Origin: Phenylobacterium sp. J426
GTDB lineage: Bacteria; Pseudomonadota; Alphaproteobacteria; Caulobacterales; Caulobacteraceae
Direction of reading: 5' to 3'
Assembly: GCF_024699945.1 (NCBI RefSeq)
Contig: NZ_JAJOMY010000001.1
Coordinates: 3,479,001-3,543,000 of the forward strand
Length of the DNA: 64,000 bases
The position numbers and the translations under genes were made by a program. Every line of letters begins with the position of its first letter. Position 1 is the first letter of the stretch. Shown piece after piece: positions 32,386-41,866 of the stretch. A model generated the notes under the pieces. That model searched no databases. It was not told the origin of the DNA and saw only the letters and a list, made by a program, of their open reading frames with translations.

Positions 32386-33417
32386 ATGCCGCTCTCTCTC
32401 GGCGAGCCGGCGCCGTGGTTCACGGCGTCTACCGCCTCAAAACCCGAGTTCGTGTTCGACAGCGCCGCCGGCCGCTATGTCGTGATGCTGTTCCTGCCTG
32501 CCGAGGCCCCCGCGGCCGGCGCGGCGCTCAAGGTGCTGGCGGCCCATCAGCGGCTGTTTGACGACGATCGCGCCTCCGCCTTCGTCGTCGCCCCGGCGCC
32601 CGAACTGCTCGGCGGCCTGCGCGACCTGCGTGGCCTGCGCTGGATCCCCGACGCGGCGCGCGCCGTCCACAAGGCGTTCCAGGCCGATGCGCCGCACTGG
32701 CTGTTGCTGGACCCGGCGTTGCGGGTGGTGGACCAGGCGCCCATCGACAGCCCGGAGCCTCTTCTGGAGCAGCTGGCGGCCGCCGGGCCGCCGGGCGCCC
32801 ATGCCGGCGTGCCGCTGCACGCGCCGGTCCTGATCGCGCCGCGCATCTTCGAACCCGCGCTTTGCGAGCGGCTGATGGCGCTCCACGGCGCCTCGGGCGG
32901 GAAGTTCACCGGCGTCATGCGGGATGCGGGCGACCGCACTGTCTATGTGATGGACGACCTGAAGAAGCGCCGTGATGTGGCCGTCCGCGACCCCGACCTG
33001 ATCGCCGCGATTCGGGAGCGGTTCGAGCGCCGGCTCTTCCCCTTCATCGCCCGCGCCTTCGGCTTTGAGGCCACCCGCATCGAGCGCTACCTCGTGAGCT
33101 GCTACGACGAGGCCGACGGCGGGGTATTCCGGCCGCACCGGGACAACACCACCCAGGGCACCGCCCACCGCGCCTTCGCCTGCTCCATCAACCTCAACGA
33201 CGGCTTCGAGGGGGGAGATCTACGGTTCCCCGAGTTCGGCTCGACCACCTACAGGCCACCGGTCGGCGGCGCCGTCGTGTTCGGTTGCGGCCTGCTGCAC
33301 GAAGCCCTGCCGGTCACCCGCGGCCGTCGCTATGCCTTCCTGCCGTTCCTCTACAATGAGGCCGGCGCCGAGATCCTGGCCGCCTACCGGGCGCGGACCG
33401 GCGAGACATCGGCTTGA
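32386..33417 (+). CDS. Thioredoxin-like fold fused to 2-oxoglutarate/Fe(II) oxygenase
   Basis: 343 residues. The first 130 look like an AhpC/TSA (peroxiredoxin) fold (LSLGEPAPWFTA, YVVMLFLPAEAP, HWLLLDPALRVVDQAP) but contain no cysteine, so the redox site is lost. The C-terminal half is a prolyl-4-hydroxylase-type double-stranded beta helix with iron ligands in FRPHRDNTTQG (H-x-D) and GLLHEALPVTRGRRYAFLPF (distal H, and the 2OG-binding R). It should hydroxylate a protein or small molecule; the N-terminal part may bind substrate. It starts 39 bp after the hydrolase on the same strand. Confidence 0.87.
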   Translation: MPLSLGEPAPWFTASTASKPEFVFDSAAGRYVVMLFLPAEAPAAGAALKVLAAHQRLFDDDRASAFVVAPAPELLGGLRDLRGLRWIPDAARAVHKAFQADAPHWLLLDPALRVVDQAPIDSPEPLLEQLAAAGPPGAHAGVPLHAPVLIAPRIFEPALCERLMALHGASGGKFTGVMRDAGDRTVYVMDDLKKRRDVAVRDPDLIAAIRERFERRLFPFIARAFGFEATRIERYLVSCYDEADGGVFRPHRDNTTQGTAHRAFACSINLNDGFEGGDLRFPEFGSTTYRPPVGGAVVFGCGLLHEALPVTRGRRYAFLPFLYNEAGAEILAAYRARTGETSA

Positions 33418-33496
33418 GCCGCGCCTACATCCGGTAAGCTGCGGTTCATCCGGCCGCCGCCACGTTGTCGCCCGACCTGAAGGCCAGAGACGCCCC

Positions 33497-33952
33497 ATGA
33501 TCCGCCCGACCGCCGCCGCCCTGATCCTCGCGCTCCCGCTCCTGGCGTCGCCGGCCGCCCGGGCGGCGCCGCAGGCGATTGAGCCCGGCTACTGGGAGTC
33601 GACCAACAAGCTGCTGTCGCCGATCCGCCAGACGAAGGTTGAACGCCGCTGCATCACCCCGGCCGAGGTCGACAAGTTCATGGCCGGGCCGTCGAACCGA
33701 CACTACACCTGCACCTATCCCCACAAGGTGATCGCCGGAGGCAGGATCAGCCTCAAGGGCACGTGCGTCAGCAAGAAAGGCCGCAAGGTCGCGGTGCAGG
33801 GCTCCGGGGCCTATACGCCGACCAGTTTCAACCTGACGGCCAGCATCGCCACCGAATTCCTGGGCCTGGACATCGCCGGCAAGGCGTCGACCGAGGCGCG
33901 GCGTATCGGTGATGTCTGCCCGGCGTCCGAAACCCCCGCCGCGACGAACTAG
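33497..33952 (+). CDS. DUF3617-family secreted protein
   Basis: 151 residues with a signal peptide (MIRPTAAALILALPLLASPA, then ARA-A). The mature part follows the DUF3617 pattern: IEPGYWESTNKLL at the start, paired cysteines in ERRCITPAEVDKF and YTCTYPHKVIAGGRISLKG, CVSKKGRKVAVQ, and a final cysteine in IGDVCPASE. Function of the family is unknown; it is common in alphaproteobacterial periplasm. Monocistronic by spacing. Confidence 0.85.
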   Translation: MIRPTAAALILALPLLASPAARAAPQAIEPGYWESTNKLLSPIRQTKVERRCITPAEVDKFMAGPSNRHYTCTYPHKVIAGGRISLKGTCVSKKGRKVAVQGSGAYTPTSFNLTASIATEFLGLDIAGKASTEARRIGDVCPASETPAATN

Positions 33953-34026
33953 CCGCCGCCGCCGACGGCGCTTGGATAACCGTTAACCGGATCGCCGAAT
34001 CCTCCCCTCCGACCGGAGGAGATTCG

Positions 34027-35702
34027 ATGGCGCGGCACGGCGCTCGGCTTGACGACATGACGGGCGCGGCAGCCGCCCCCTCCTCCGCCGGGCCCAGGAC
34101 GCCGACCGGCGGCGGGACTATGCCCTGGCGGCGCGGCTCGCCGGCCAGGCTGCCGCCGCCGCTCCGGCCAACGTTCAGGCCTGGCGGCTGACCGGGCTGT
34201 TCCGGGAGAAGCTCGGCGACGGTCTCGGCGCCTTCCAGGCCTACGACCGGGCGGTGTCCCTCGCCCCCGAGGATGCGACGCTGTCCCGGGATCTGGCCCG
34301 CCTCGCCGGGCTCATGGATCGTCCCGACCTCGCCGAACAGTTCCTGCATCGCGCGCGGCGGCAGGACCCCGCCTCGGTCGAGATCGTCAACGACCTGGCT
34401 TGCGCCTGGTGCGCCCAGGCTCGCTTTGGCGAGGCCATCGGCCTGCTGCAGGAGGCGCTCACGGCCGACCCGAGCGCGGCGCTCTTGTGGAACACCTTGG
34501 GCTGCGTGCTCTTCGAGCAGGGCGATGCCGCCCAGTCGCTGGTTTTCTTCGACGAGGCGATCCGCCTGGACGCCCGCATGCACGCCGCGTGGTTCAATCG
34601 CGCCAACGCGCGCAGGGCCGTCGGCGACCCGCGGGGCGCGCTCGCCGACTGCGAGCAGGCCATCGCGCTCGGCGCCGATAGCGCCGCCCAAGGCGCGATG
34701 TATCGCTACGGCCGGGCCCTTGCGCTACTGACGGCGGGCGAGGTCGGCGCCGGCTGGGACGCCTATGCGGTCCGCAACGAAGCCAGCTATGCCGGGTACG
34801 TCCAGCACGAGTTGGCGGGGCAAGTCTGGCAGCGGGGCCGGCCCCTCGCCGGCCGTCGGTTGCTGGTGGTGGGCGAGCAGGGGCTGGGCGACGAAGTGCT
34901 GTTCGCCAGCGTGATACCCGACGTCGCGCGCGATCTCGGGGCGGAGGGCAAGCTGATCCTCGCGGTCGAGCCGCGGCTGGCGCCCCTGTTCCGGCGTTCG
35001 TTCCCGGCCGCCGAAGTGGTGGCCTACGAGACCCGTCTGGAGAACGCCCGTCCGGTGCGCTGCATCCGCGGCGTCGCGCCCGAGGACTATGACGCCTGGG
35101 CCCGCATGGGCGACTTCCTGGCGACTCACCGGCGGGGGATCGCCAGCTTCCCGACGACGCCTGGCGGCTTCCTGAAGGCCGATCCAACCCGCGTGGCGCA
35201 CTGGAGCGCCGTGCTCGCCGAGTTCGGCGAAGGCCCCAAGGTCGGGGTCATCTGGCGCAGCCTGATGGTCACGGCCCAGCGGCAGAAGTTCTATCCGTCC
35301 CTGGAGCTCTGGGCGCCCCTGTTCGCCACGCCGGGCGTGATCTTCGTCAATCTCCAGGTCGGCGACAGCGCCGACGAGGTTGCCGCCATCGTCCAGGCCA
35401 CCGGCGCTGACGTTCGAAGCCTGCCCGGTCTCGACCTCAAGAACGATCTCGACGATCTGGCGGCCTTGAGCTGCGCGCTCGACCTGGTGGTCGGGCCGGC
35501 GACGGCCACCACCAACATCGCTGCGGCGGCGGGCGCGACCGCATGGTTCGCCACCACGCCCGACGCCTGGCCACGCCTGGGTACCGCCGCCTTTCCCTGG
35601 TATCCGCAGGCCCGCGCCTTCTCAGGCGACAAGGCCTACGACTGGCCCGGCGTGATGGCCGCGGTCGCCGCGGCGCTCCACGCCCAGTTGGCGACGCCCT
35701 AG
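34027..35702 (+). CDS. TPR / GT-B glycosyltransferase-like protein, second FlmG-type paralogue, one frame break
   Basis: TPR repeats at the N-terminus ([59 protein letters not shown]) precede a GT-B-like domain with [51 protein letters not shown] and [16 protein letters not shown]. The same motifs occur in the flmG gene at 45041. The ATG at 34027 has an excellent GGAGGAG site, but its frame dies after a C5 run at 34076-34080. Adding one base joins MTGAAAP to [14 protein letters not shown] and gives 558 residues; without it the first intact start is 34254. Glycosylation of flagellin or another protein is inferred from the paralogue. Its stop overlaps the ssb stop. Confidence 0.83.
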
Positions 35703-36184
35703 AACGGGATCTCGTCGTCCAGGTCGGCCGAGAATTCCTCCCGGGGACCCGAGCTCTGGGCGCGCGGGGCCCCGCCGCCGAAACCGCCGCCGTAGCCGCC
35801 CTCGTCTCGGTCGCTCATGCCGCCTGCATCACCGCGGCCCCCCAGCATGGTCAGTTCCCCGCGGAACTTCTGCAGCACGATCTCGGTGGAGTACTTCTCC
35901 TGGCCCGACTGATCGGTCCACTTGCGCGTCTGGAGGGAGCCCTCGATGTAGACGGTCGAGCCCTTCCGCAGATAATTCTCGGCGACCTTCACAAGGTTCT
36001 CGTTGAAGATCACCACGCGGTGCCACTCGGTCTTCTCCTTGCGTTCGCCGCTGCTGCGATCGCGCCAGGTCTCGGACGTGGCGATCCGGAGGTTGGCGAC
36101 GCGGTCGCCCGAGGTGAGGCTGCGGATTTCGGGATCGGCCCCGAGATTGCCCACCAGAATGACCTTGTTGACGCTGCCCGCCAT
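35699..36184 (-). CDS. ssb: Single-stranded DNA-binding protein
   Basis: 161 residues. An N-terminal OB fold ([53 protein letters not shown]) is followed by a glycine-rich flexible linker and the conserved acidic tip DLDDEIPF that docks partner proteins. It converges with the TPR gene; the two stop codons share bases (35699-35702). Confidence 0.97.
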   Translation of the reverse strand: MAGSVNKVILVGNLGADPEIRSLTSGDRVANLRIATSETWRDRSSGERKEKTEWHRVVIFNENLVKVAENYLRKGSTVYIEGSLQTRKWTDQSGQEKYSTEIVLQKFRGELTMLGGRGDAGGMSDRDEGGYGGGFGGGAPRAQSSGPREEFSADLDDEIPF

Positions 36185-36303
36185 GTGGATGTCCTAGCTT
36201 TCTGTGCTCGCGGGCGCTCTTGCCCGGCGCGAAGCTAGCCCGCCGTTAACGGAACATCAACAAGATGTTCCGCTTCCGTTCCGCGCCATCCACAGCTATT
36301 CCG

Positions 36304-36687
36304 CTACTGCGGCATCGCGCCCGGGATCGCCAGCCGTCCGTCGCCCGTGCGCACGAGGGCGGTGTAACGCGGTCCCTCCATCGAGGTGGAGGTGCTGATC
36401 CCATAGCGGTCGATGAACAGGAAGTTCGCCTGATAGGCGCCGACGAGCTCCTGCTTGGTTCCACCCAGCGTCAGGAACTTCACCCGCATGGCCTCGAGGT
36501 TAGCGGCGCAGACCTCGAGGCTCGGGGCGTTCACCAGCTTGTTGTACTTCGGTGTCCCGTCCTGCTGGAAAACGACGTGGTAGCAGATGCCGGCGTCTCC
36601 AGGCGGCTTGGTGCGCTGGGCGCAGGCGGTAAGCGCGAACGCCGCGGCGGATGCGGCGGCTAGGACGAGAAGCGGCTTGGCGTGCAT
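36304..36687 (-). CDS. Small lipoprotein of unknown function
   Basis: 127 residues with a lipoprotein signal (MHAKPLLVLAAASAAAFAL then lipobox LTAC). The mature part has two cysteines (GICYHVVFQ and LEVCAANLEAM) and an aromatic C-terminal half (YQANFLFIDRYG). It resembles short envelope proteins conserved in Caulobacterales, of unknown role. It lies about 33 bp after the membrane protein gene at 36720 on the same strand and so may be co-transcribed with it. Confidence 0.75.
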   Translation of the reverse strand: MHAKPLLVLAAASAAAFALTACAQRTKPPGDAGICYHVVFQQDGTPKYNKLVNAPSLEVCAANLEAMRVKFLTLGGTKQELVGAYQANFLFIDRYGISTSTSMEGPRYTALVRTGDGRLAIPGAMPQ

Positions 36688-36719
36688 GACACTAGCCTAT
36701 CACGTCCGTCTTACAGCCG

Positions 36720-37433
36720 TCACCCGGCCTGCGGGATCGGCGGCAAGCTGCAGTTCGGGGCCTGGGCGACCAGCGTGCGGAACGACTGGTTGTCCGACGA
36801 GATCTCCACGCGGCCGGTCACGAGGCGGAGGGTCTGCTGCCCGAAGCGTCCGTAGGTCGCCTGCCCCGGCCGCTCGCACCGCCCCGCGAAAAGCGCCTGG
36901 ACGCAACCGTTGAGGTCCGTGTCCGCCAGCCGCCGCCATTGACCGCCCGCATGCCGGAGGCAGGCCGATACAGGCCCGGCCGGCGCCGTCGCGGCCATCT
37001 GGGGCGGCTCTTCGGCCGGGGGCTGGGCCTCCTCCTCCGGCGGCAGCGGCGTGAGCACCATCCCCGCCTGGTCGGCTGCGGCGAGCGCGCCGGTCTCGTC
37101 GATCCCGACATCGAGGGCGTCGGTGGCCACGCCGTTTCGCCGGGCGCAGTCGGCAAGGCTGAGCTCGCCGACGAACTGGCCGGCCACGAAACAGCGGAGC
37201 GGCCCGGCGGGATCGAGCCGGCCGTCGCTGGGGCCGCTCTCGATGATCAGTCCCGCCTGCGACGCGGGCGGCGGCTCGGTCGGCGTCTCGCCCGAACGGA
37301 GCAGCATCCAGGCGATCATGACGCCCGCAAGGAGCGCCAGGGCCGCGCCGGCGATGACCAGCCCGGTGCGGGGCCGTCCCGGAGCCGGGTCGGCGTGGTT
37401 CCCAGGTTGCTCGGGCGGGCTCTCGCGCTGCAT
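36720..37433 (-). CDS. Single-pass membrane protein of unknown function
   Basis: 237 residues: a short cytoplasmic proline-rich head, one transmembrane helix (TGLVIAGAALALLAGVMIAW, about residues 24-45), then a periplasmic region. Five cysteines (LRCFVAG, LADCARR, SACLRHAGG, NGCVQALFAGRC, PNCSLPP) suggest disulphides. A proline/glutamate-rich spacer (PPEEEAQPPAEEPP) separates two halves. I recognise no domain. It lies between flaEY and a lipoprotein gene on the same strand, 54 bp after flaEY, so it could be expressed with flagellar genes. Confidence 0.72.
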   Translation of the reverse strand: MQRESPPEQPGNHADPAPGRPRTGLVIAGAALALLAGVMIAWMLLRSGETPTEPPPASQAGLIIESGPSDGRLDPAGPLRCFVAGQFVGELSLADCARRNGVATDALDVGIDETGALAAADQAGMVLTPLPPEEEAQPPAEEPPQMAATAPAGPVSACLRHAGGQWRRLADTDLNGCVQALFAGRCERPGQATYGRFGQQTLRLVTGRVEISSDNQSFRTLVAQAPNCSLPPIPQAG

Positions 37434-37486
37434 GGCGCCTCGCTAGACTGCGGCGGGGCGCCTTTCAAGCCGCCGCATCGACGGCG

Positions 37487-40318
37487 TCAACCGCCAAGGC
37501 GGTTCAGCGCCGCCTGGTAGTTGGCCAGCTGGTTCGTCAGGTAGCTCGGAACCTTGCCGCCGGATGAGATCTGGGCGGCGGCCAGGGGATCGCGCGGCGT
37601 CGCCGCAGCCACCAGGTCGCGGTAGATCTGCCGGATCACGCCCTGCGCGCGAGCGAGGTCGGCGAGCGCGTGCTTCACCTCGTCCTCGTTCTTGAGGTTG
37701 AGGTGCTTGTCCATGTCGAGGCCATAGAACATCGGCTTGCCGTCCGCCGCGACCGTCCTGCCGTTCTTGCCGCTCTCGGTCTTCCGCAGCACGCCGTCCG
37801 GGATCCCCAGCAGCTCCAGGGCGTCCCGGTCCGCCTTGCCCGGACCGAACTCCACGACGGCCCGATCCGTGCCCGGGGTGATGTTCAGCACGCGCGAGGC
37901 GCCGCTGGACATCACCGCGACCTTCGCCTGGAACCCCGAGGCGCGCTTGATCTTGGCGGCCAGCGTGTCCAGCGTGTCCTTCGCCTCGATGGTGATCGTG
38001 TTCCAGCGACCCCCGCCGGCGCGCACCTGGAAGGTGTCGCCGGGCCGCAGCGCGCTCTGGTCGATCACCCGCTGCGAGTCCGCAAGGTCCAGGGTGCCCT
38101 TGGGCAGGCCCAGCTTGTCCAGGACGCTGGCGCCGTTCGGGTCGACCGCGATGGAGGTCGGCGCCGCGTGGCCGTCCTTGGCCGTGAACCGGCGCTGCCA
38201 TTCAATCGCGCCGGTGTCGATGTCGAGCCGCGTCAGGAAGGCGTCCTTCTTGCCGACGGCCCCCGGCCCGTCCCCCGGCGCGCCGACGGCGCCCTCCGGC
38301 GGCAGGTCCGTGCCCACGGAGCCGGCGATGTACACCTGACCGCCCGAGACGGTCAGGGCGGTGGCCCGGTCGTTGCCAGTCCCGCCGTAATAGGCGATCC
38401 GGTCGCCCGGCCCTGCGGCGAGGTCGGCGGACAGCTTGGCGGCGAAGGCGTCCGTGCCGCCGGCATGCGCCCGGCTGACGGCGCCGGCCGCCAGCGCGCC
38501 ATTGGCGGTGGTGCCGGCGATAATGATCTCGCCGCCGTCGATCGCCAGGCCAGTGATCTCGCCGCCCTGCAGATCGCCGAGATCGCGCATCGAGGTCAGC
38601 ACCGGCTGGCCGCTCGAGATATCGAACCGGCGCAGGATGGCGCGGCCGTTCTCCACGCTCGCGGTGACCACGGACGCGCCATCCACCACCAGGCCGGCCG
38701 GCCGGTCCGCGCCGGGCGTGCCGAAGCTGTAGGTGAAGTTGCTCGCCACCTTGCCCGTACGATCCTGAGGCGTCGTGACAAGCTCGGGCTTGAAGGACTG
38801 GAGATAGCTGTCCCAGTCGCCCACGGCCGTTGCGCCGGGCATGGTGGACTGCGCCCGGCCGGCCACGAGGATCGAACCGTCGGCGCCGAAGGCGATGTGG
38901 GTGGCCTCGTCCTGCTTCCGCGCCCCCCGGCGCGCGGTCCAGATCTCTTCACCGTCAGCGTTGAAGAGGGTCACGAAGCTGTCGGACTGACCGGCGTACG
39001 CGCCGCCGTCGCCGGAGTTGAGCGGGCCTTCGGTCGCGCCGGCCAAGTCGCCCTTCACGGCGCCGGCGATGGCGATTCTGCCGTCCGCCGAGACCGCCAG
39101 GGCGAGGCCCGTCGCCTCCTCCGCCGCTCCGAGCGTCCGGGTGTACATGAGCTGGCCGGCCGCGTCGTACTTCAGCAGCGCCACGTCCTGCTGGCCCTTG
39201 ATCTCCTGGCCGGCGGTCTTGGCTGTCACATCCGCCAGCATGTACACCGAGCCGTCGGGCCCGACCTGGGTCGCGCGCACGGCCTTGATCTCTGGACCGA
39301 GGGTCTTGGAAAACGCACGCCCATCCACCCAGTAGGTTTCGCCGTCGGCTTTCGGGGCCGAGGGAACGTCGGTGGTGTCCGTCTGGAACTTCAGCAACTG
39401 CTGGCGCAGCACCCCGTCGTTCGTCGACAGTTTGCCGTCCGGGTTCGGATCGCCGGCGGTCTGGGCCATGTAGACCGCGCCCGCGGTCTTCGGCGCATCG
39501 AACGTGATCGCCTCCCCGACCGAGGCCTTGATCTTCAGCGCCCACTGATCGGGCCCCGTGCCGATGTTGATCGTCTTGCCGCCCGACTGCACGGTCTTCG
39601 GCTGTCCCGGCAGGCGCTGCGTCGCGAAACGCGTGTCGACCCCGGCCGCCTTCAGCTGATCATTGATGAACACCACGACATTGGCCATCGACCGCGTGTC
39701 CGAGCCCATGTCGGCGAGGTCGATGTTGATCGTGTGGAGCACCCCGGCCCGCTTGATCCTGATGTCGAACTGCACGTCGCCCTGGAAGGCGGGAACCTCG
39801 GCGCTGCTGGTCCCGGCGAACAGGGGGGCGGTGGTGTACTCGGTCTTGGTCCGCGGCACGGGCGCCGTGCTCTTGGCGCGTTCCGCCGCCACGCCCTGGC
39901 TGAGCCGCAGGTTCTCGAACGTGGAGGCGCTGATGAAGGCGTTCATCTCGGCCATGCCGCGGTCGAACACCCGCTGGATCTGCATCTTGTCGGTGCTGGT
40001 GAGCCCCTTGGCCCGCATCCGCTCGGCCAGGCCCGACAGGGTCGACAGCCCCTGGTACATGGCGAACAGCTTGCGGTAGTCGCCGCTGGCGCCCGGAAGA
40101 TCGAGCTGCGCGCCATGCTCGTCGATGACCTTCTTGCCGCCGAGGGCCGACTTCACCAGTTCGCTGGGCGGAACCGGCGTCGCCTGCGTGCTCCAGGGCG
40201 CCGTCGGGGCCACCTTCGACCGCATTCCGGTCGACGAGCCGCCGGCCGCGCCGCCGAGCCCCGTCGAACGGGGCTGATACAGACTGAGCAGCAGACTGGT
40301 ATCGACCGGAATGACCAT
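37487..40318 (-). CDS. flaEY: FlaEY-like flagellar protein with beta-propeller-like repeats
   Basis: 943 residues. Its position next to the flagellins, flaF, flbT and flmG, its length, and its conserved head (MVIPVDTSLLLSLYQP) match the Caulobacter protein called regulatory protein FlaEY, needed for normal flagellum assembly. I see two regions resembling flagellin/hook IN motifs (about residues 180-230 with FDIRIKRAGVLHTINIDLAD; about 745-847 with TITIEAKDTLDTLAAKIKRA and RDALELLGIPDGVL). They flank a long repeated beta region (about 330-690) with units such as YYGGTGNDRATALTVSGGQV and GADRPAGLVVDGASV, like SBBP/propeller repeats. No signal peptide, so export by the flagellar apparatus is possible. 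A candidate sigma-54 promoter is at 40360-40374. Confidence 0.75.
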   Translation of the reverse strand: MVIPVDTSLLLSLYQPRSTGLGGAAGGSSTGMRSKVAPTAPWSTQATPVPPSELVKSALGGKKVIDEHGAQLDLPGASGDYRKLFAMYQGLSTLSGLAERMRAKGLTSTDKMQIQRVFDRGMAEMNAFISASTFENLRLSQGVAAERAKSTAPVPRTKTEYTTAPLFAGTSSAEVPAFQGDVQFDIRIKRAGVLHTINIDLADMGSDTRSMANVVVFINDQLKAAGVDTRFATQRLPGQPKTVQSGGKTINIGTGPDQWALKIKASVGEAITFDAPKTAGAVYMAQTAGDPNPDGKLSTNDGVLRQQLLKFQTDTTDVPSAPKADGETYWVDGRAFSKTLGPEIKAVRATQVGPDGSVYMLADVTAKTAGQEIKGQQDVALLKYDAAGQLMYTRTLGAAEEATGLALAVSADGRIAIAGAVKGDLAGATEGPLNSGDGGAYAGQSDSFVTLFNADGEEIWTARRGARKQDEATHIAFGADGSILVAGRAQSTMPGATAVGDWDSYLQSFKPELVTTPQDRTGKVASNFTYSFGTPGADRPAGLVVDGASVVTASVENGRAILRRFDISSGQPVLTSMRDLGDLQGGEITGLAIDGGEIIIAGTTANGALAAGAVSRAHAGGTDAFAAKLSADLAAGPGDRIAYYGGTGNDRATALTVSGGQVYIAGSVGTDLPPEGAVGAPGDGPGAVGKKDAFLTRLDIDTGAIEWQRRFTAKDGHAAPTSIAVDPNGASVLDKLGLPKGTLDLADSQRVIDQSALRPGDTFQVRAGGGRWNTITIEAKDTLDTLAAKIKRASGFQAKVAVMSSGASRVLNITPGTDRAVVEFGPGKADRDALELLGIPDGVLRKTESGKNGRTVAADGKPMFYGLDMDKHLNLKNEDEVKHALADLARAQGVIRQIYRDLVAAATPRDPLAAAQISSGGKVPSYLTNQLANYQAALNRLGG

Positions 40319-40359
40319 CGACTCGCACCGCGGGCGGGAGGCCGCCCGTCCCTACTAGC

Positions 40360-40374
40360 GCAACAGGGTCTCCA
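40360..40374 (-). promoter_or_regulatory. Candidate sigma-54 promoter of flaEY
   Basis: On the minus strand TGGAGA-CCCTG-TTGC: the GG and GC dinucleotides are ten bases apart as sigma-54 requires, but the -24 hexamer deviates from TGGCAC. It lies 42-56 bases upstream of the flaEY start, just downstream of the terminator of the preceding flagellin. Confidence 0.45.
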
Positions 40375-40392
40375 GGCTGTTAAGAGCCCAGA

Positions 40393-40425
40393 AGAAAAGG
40401 TCCGGGAGCGCTCAGCCTCCGGACC
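40393..40425 (-). terminator. Intrinsic terminator after the first flagellin gene
   Basis: Read on the minus strand, a nine-pair stem (GGTCCGGAG with CTCCGGACC, one bulged base) is followed by TTTTCTTC. It separates the flagellin at 40455 from flaEY. Confidence 0.8.
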
Positions 40426-40454
40426 CTTCCCTACGCCCCAACGGAAACTCGGTC

Positions 40455-41291
40455 CTAGCCGCCGCGGAACAGCGACAGGATGATCTGCGGCGAGGAGTTG
40501 GCGATCGCCAGCGCCTGGGCGCCCAGCTGCTGCTGCACCTGCAGGGCCTGAAGCCGCGCGCTCTCCTTCGCGAGGTCCGCGTCGACCAGATTGCCGACGC
40601 CGCCTTCCAGCACGTCGGTGAGCTTCGAGACGAACTCGAGGTGCGCCTCGATCTGCTTGGCCTGCGAGCCCAGATTGCCCAGCGACTGGTTGACCGACGA
40701 GATCGCCACGGTGAGCTGGGCCAGCGCCGCCGAAGCCGTCGCGGTCGTCAGGATGCTTGCGCCCGCCGTGATCGCGATGTTGCCGCCGCCCAGCGACAGG
40801 TTCTGCGTGGACAGCGTGATCCGCGAGTTGGCGTCGGCGTTGGCCAGGAACTGGATGTTCGCGCCCACCGAGCCGTCCAGCAGGTTCGCGCCGTCGAACT
40901 CGGCGTTGTCCACCACCTGGCCGATCTGCCGGAGCAGCGACTGGAAGTCGGAATTGAGCGCGGTGCGCGAGGCGGTGTCCAGCGACGTGTCCATCGCCGC
41001 GACGACCTTTTCCTTCAGCTCGACGAGAAGGTCCGAGACGGTGGCGCCCGCGGTCATCGAGACCTGGGCGATGGAGTTCGCCCGCTCCAGGCTCATGCGC
41101 ACGGCGCCTAGCGCACCGATGTCGGCGCGTTGCCCCTGGGCGATGGCCCAAATGGCGGCGTTGTCCTTCGCGTCGGAGATCTTCAGACCTGTGTTGATCC
41201 GGTTCTGGACTTGGGCCAGGTCGTCGTTCGTCTTGTTCAGGTTCTGCAGGGCAATCAGTGCGGACTTGTTCGTATGCACGCTGATCGACAT
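40455..41291 (-). CDS. Flagellin (divergent paralogue)
   Basis: 278 residues: conserved N-terminal D0/D1 helices (MSISVHTNKSALIALQNLNK, INTGLKISDAKDNAAIWAIA) and C-terminal D1/D0 helices ([40 protein letters not shown]), with a short D2-less middle as in Caulobacter flagellins. It differs clearly from the two near-identical flagellins upstream and ends LFRGG rather than LFR. This suggests the minor, FljJ-like flagellin that lies nearest the hook in Caulobacter; that role is inferred. Start ATG 41291 has a GGAGAG site. I found no clear sigma-54 promoter immediately upstream. Confidence 0.93.
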   Translation of the reverse strand: MSISVHTNKSALIALQNLNKTNDDLAQVQNRINTGLKISDAKDNAAIWAIAQGQRADIGALGAVRMSLERANSIAQVSMTAGATVSDLLVELKEKVVAAMDTSLDTASRTALNSDFQSLLRQIGQVVDNAEFDGANLLDGSVGANIQFLANADANSRITLSTQNLSLGGGNIAITAGASILTTATASAALAQLTVAISSVNQSLGNLGSQAKQIEAHLEFVSKLTDVLEGGVGNLVDADLAKESARLQALQVQQQLGAQALAIANSSPQIILSLFRGG

Positions 41292-41457
41292 GGCGCTCTC
41301 CACTCCGGACGGCATGGGCAGCGACTCGCCGTCCGCCCTCGCCTGCGAAGGTGAAGAAACGTGGTGATCAGATCGTTAACAGCCTCAACGGATCTCGCCG
41401 CCTCCGGAACGTTTCCGGGGCGGTTGAAAGGTTCGGACCCGCGGGCTTTGCGGGGGA

Positions 41458-41748
41458 TCAGGCCTTGGTGCGGATGACCGCGCCGGCGGCGTAGCCGGTC
41501 TCTTCCCTCAGCCGCAGGACATCGGCCCTGGGCAGCTGGAGGACGACCTCGCCGGTCCGGCGATCGATCGTCTTGTAGACGTAGCTTCCGCTGGCTTGAT
41601 CCTCTTCGATGACCAGTCGCAGATCGACCGGATCCGAGTTGGCGGCCCGGGCCTTCGCCTCACCGCCGGCGTGGCGGCCGGGTGCGGGCTTGGGCTGGCT
41701 GAGCGTCGGATCGGGCGTGGCTGCGGACGGCGCAACCTTGCTTTGCAT
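41458..41748 (-). CDS. FlaG-like flagellar protein
   Basis: 96 residues. After a disordered, charged head, the C-terminal half (LRLVIEEDQASGSYVYKTID, RRTGEVVLQLPRADVLRLRE) matches the FlaG domain found in many bacterial flagellin clusters, where it affects filament length. It sits between two flagellin genes on the same strand. The molecular role is not well defined in Caulobacterales. Confidence 0.82.
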   Translation of the reverse strand: MQSKVAPSAATPDPTLSQPKPAPGRHAGGEAKARAANSDPVDLRLVIEEDQASGSYVYKTIDRRTGEVVLQLPRADVLRLREETGYAAGAVIRTKA

Positions 41749-41866
41749 GTCTCCTGTCGCTGTCGCTTAGGACAGCGCTCCGATGAAGCGCGGAACGGCG
41801 GACCGGTCGCCCGGCCCGCCGCCTACGCGGCGGCCGCGAAGCCGAAGCTCCGCGGCCTCAAGGGCC

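Noticed and set aside
37670..40483. 937-codon open frame antisense to flaEY
   Set aside because: Composition is that of a codon-shadow (Arg, Gly, Ala, His, Val); the minus-strand protein has flagellar context and domain-like sequence.
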